Source of the DNA: CAZPCZ01 sp964585225
GTDB taxonomy: Bacteria > Patescibacteriota > Patescibacteriia > JACPHY01
DNA length: 39,089 bases
NCBI GenBank assembly: GCA_964585225.1
Contig: CAZPCZ010000004.1
Location: forward strand, 1 to 39,089
Direction of reading: 5' to 3'
Part shown: piece after piece, positions 37,805 to 39,089 of the stretch
How positions within the stretch are numbered: the first letter of the stretch is position 1
How the letters are laid out: each line of letters starts with the position of its first letter
Made by a program: the position numbers and the translations under genes
The notes under the pieces: model-generated
Told to the model about the DNA's origin: nothing
Seen by the model: the letters and a program-made list of their open reading frames with translations, nothing else
Databases searched by the model: none

Positions 37805-39089
37805 GGACGAGCCTCCCTCTGGGTCCGTGCCGCACTCTCGATCGCATCGGCCGGGATGTCGAAGTACCGAGCTGCGATGACCTCCCGCTTGGCGTGATCG
37901 AGGTGCTTCACGGGGTTCCGAATCCGCACCGGCTCCGGGTCGGGCTTGCCGAGCGGGTCCCAGACAACGTAGAGCCAGTAGGTGTCGCCGAGCTGAGCCG
38001 CCTTGTACCACTCGTTCGTCGTGAGGCGAATGGGCTGGCCTCGCGTGCGCCCCTTCGCCTCGATCCGGCGGATGCCCGCGACGCCGTCGCGATAGCCTGT
38101 CTGCGCGTCGGCGGGCCCGAGGCTGCGGACGTCGAACCCGATCTTGAGATGCCCCACGCGCTCGCACTCCCAGCCACGAGTCTTCTCTTCGTACGCGACG
38201 ATGATGTCCTCCGCGGCCAACTCGGATCGGCGCCTGATCTCCGGGTCGATGTCCTCGGGCAACTGACCGAGCGGGAGTCCGGCCGCCATCGTCGCCGGCA
38301 GCACGAGCGCAGTCGCAACGTGCCGCACCGGACCGTGCTTCGCAAGGGTGAGCCGCGAGAGCCCTTCCATGCGCTCGCGCCGGGTTCGTTCCAGGTCCGC
38401 GAGATCGTTCTCGGCGCGCTGGCGCGCGAGGGCTATCTCGGGCGACGTCGCTTCGCGAGAACGGAGTGACATGACACGGTCCTGGGCCGCGCGAATCCGC
38501 GTGTTGAAGGACCGCTCGAGGTATTCACGGCAGACCTCGACGAAGTGTCGCCTCTCCTCCTGGCACTTGGCCCGCCGCTCCATCTGGTACGTGCTCTTGA
38601 GGAAGTCGGACGCCGGCGCCGGATCAGCGGCGTCAAGGCTCTCCGGCGGCGCGGTGTGGGCCGGCAGATCGAGGAGGCAGTCGGCAGGCACGACGGAGAA
38701 CCGATCCGGCGAACCGGCCGGCGCTGCCAGGTCCTCGCGCACGGCCACGAGTTCGCCGTGCAGCGTGTGGGGCTCGCCCTTCGTGTTCTGGCCGCGGACG
38801 GCCAACTCGAAGAAGTGGAGGCGGCAGGGCGCGTCGCTCACAGGGTCGACGAACACGGCCACGCCGCCGGCGAGACCGCTCAGAAGCTCATTCAACCGCT
38901 CGTCGACGGCCGCGTAGAGCGGGTGACCCGGACCGACGAGTACGGCGTCGAGATGCTGCTCGAGATCGAGATGCTCCTTCTGGAACGTGATCTTCCGATA
39001 CACCGAATCGGGCTTGCCGAGCCTCCGGACGGATGCCAGGCGGTCGGACCGAAGATCGGCGAGGACGTGCTCGACCCGCCACAGGCCGT
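37801..39089 (-). CDS. Large DEAD/SNF2-type helicase, C-terminal part with DUF3883 (partial)
   Basis: The frame is open to the right window edge (LWRVEHVLADLRSDRLASV...), so ~428 C-terminal residues are seen. A coiled-coil segment spans about 38560-38340. The segment near 38080-37960 reads RRIEAKGRTRG, then LTTNEWYKAAQLGDTYWLYV, which is the DUF3883 domain found at the C-terminus of large SNF2/DEAD helicases in defence islands. Helicase motifs themselves lie outside the window. Its TGA overlaps the methyltransferase GTG, so it is the upstream member of the helicase-DUF1156-DUF499 operon. Confidence 0.75.
   Translation of the reverse strand, partial: GLWRVEHVLADLRSDRLASVRRLGKPDSVYRKITFQKEHLDLEQHLDAVLVGPGHPLYAAVDERLNELLSGLAGGVAVFVDPVSDAPCRLHFFELAVRGQNTKGEPHTLHGELVAVREDLAAPAGSPDRFSVVPADCLLDLPAHTAPPESLDAADPAPASDFLKSTYQMERRAKCQEERRHFVEVCREYLERSFNTRIRAAQDRVMSLRSREATSPEIALARQRAENDLADLERTRRERMEGLSRLTLAKHGPVRHVATALVLPATMAAGLPLGQLPEDIDPEIRRRSELAAEDIIVAYEEKTRGWECERVGHLKIGFDVRSLGPADAQTGYRDGVAGIRRIEAKGRTRGQPIRLTTNEWYKAAQLGDTYWLYVVWDPLGKPDPEPVRIRNPVKHLDHAKREVIAARYFDIPADAIESAARTQREARP

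Noticed and set aside
37805..38167. N-terminal extension of the methyltransferase
   Set aside because: It lies within the helicase gene in another frame; GTG 37804 in a GTGA overlap begins exactly at the DUF1156 domain.

Overview
This is a GC-rich bacterial window with short intergenic gaps, GTG/TTG starts and many 4-bp ATGA/GTGA gene overlaps. Nothing in it fixes the taxon: there is no rRNA, tRNA or housekeeping gene. It reads as a defence island with mobile genes in its centre.

Left block (1-7147, + strand). The 3' end of a BREX cassette: the C-terminus of a PglX methyltransferase, then PglZ and BrxL, each coupled by a 4-bp overlap. A 632-aa protein built around a RibD-like zinc deaminase domain follows 29 bp later. 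A possible small element comes next (7148-12961). It holds a broken metallophosphoesterase tail, a tandem array of four degenerate ~42-bp repeats, a small gene plus a sigma-like gene, a GIY-YIG-like/PLD-like nuclease pair on the minus strand, and a large serine recombinase. The 11-mer AGCGGGGGCCT lies at both edges.

Centre (12962-24600, + strand). First comes an HTH gene and a small ribbon-helix-helix-like gene. The latter and a following small gene share an operator-like site (CGTAGGTACG on one strand or the other). TPR, PD-(D/E)XK-like and zinc-ribbon/membrane genes follow. A catalytic-domain-only tyrosine recombinase leads a run with a TM0106-type RecB-like/RNase-H nuclease, several unrecognised genes, a DUF72 protein and phage-like small ORFs. 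The run ends in a DegT/DnrJ-type aminotransferase gene broken after its PLP lysine; a C-terminal part lies inverted just downstream.

IscB segment (24900-26490, minus strand). An IscB gene with PLMP, split RuvC, arginine-rich bridge and HNH parts, plus a structured omega-RNA-like region at its 5' side. The next ~700 bp hold no convincing gene but include a perfect IS200/IS605-style hairpin.

Right block (27195-39089, minus strand). In transcription order: the C-terminus of a DUF3883 helicase, a DUF1156 DNA methyltransferase and a DUF499 ATPase, coupled by 4-bp overlaps, then a 1564-aa STAND NTPase with an N-terminal Mrr-like nuclease (Avs4-like). BREX on the left and this operon on the right point toward each other across the mobile centre.
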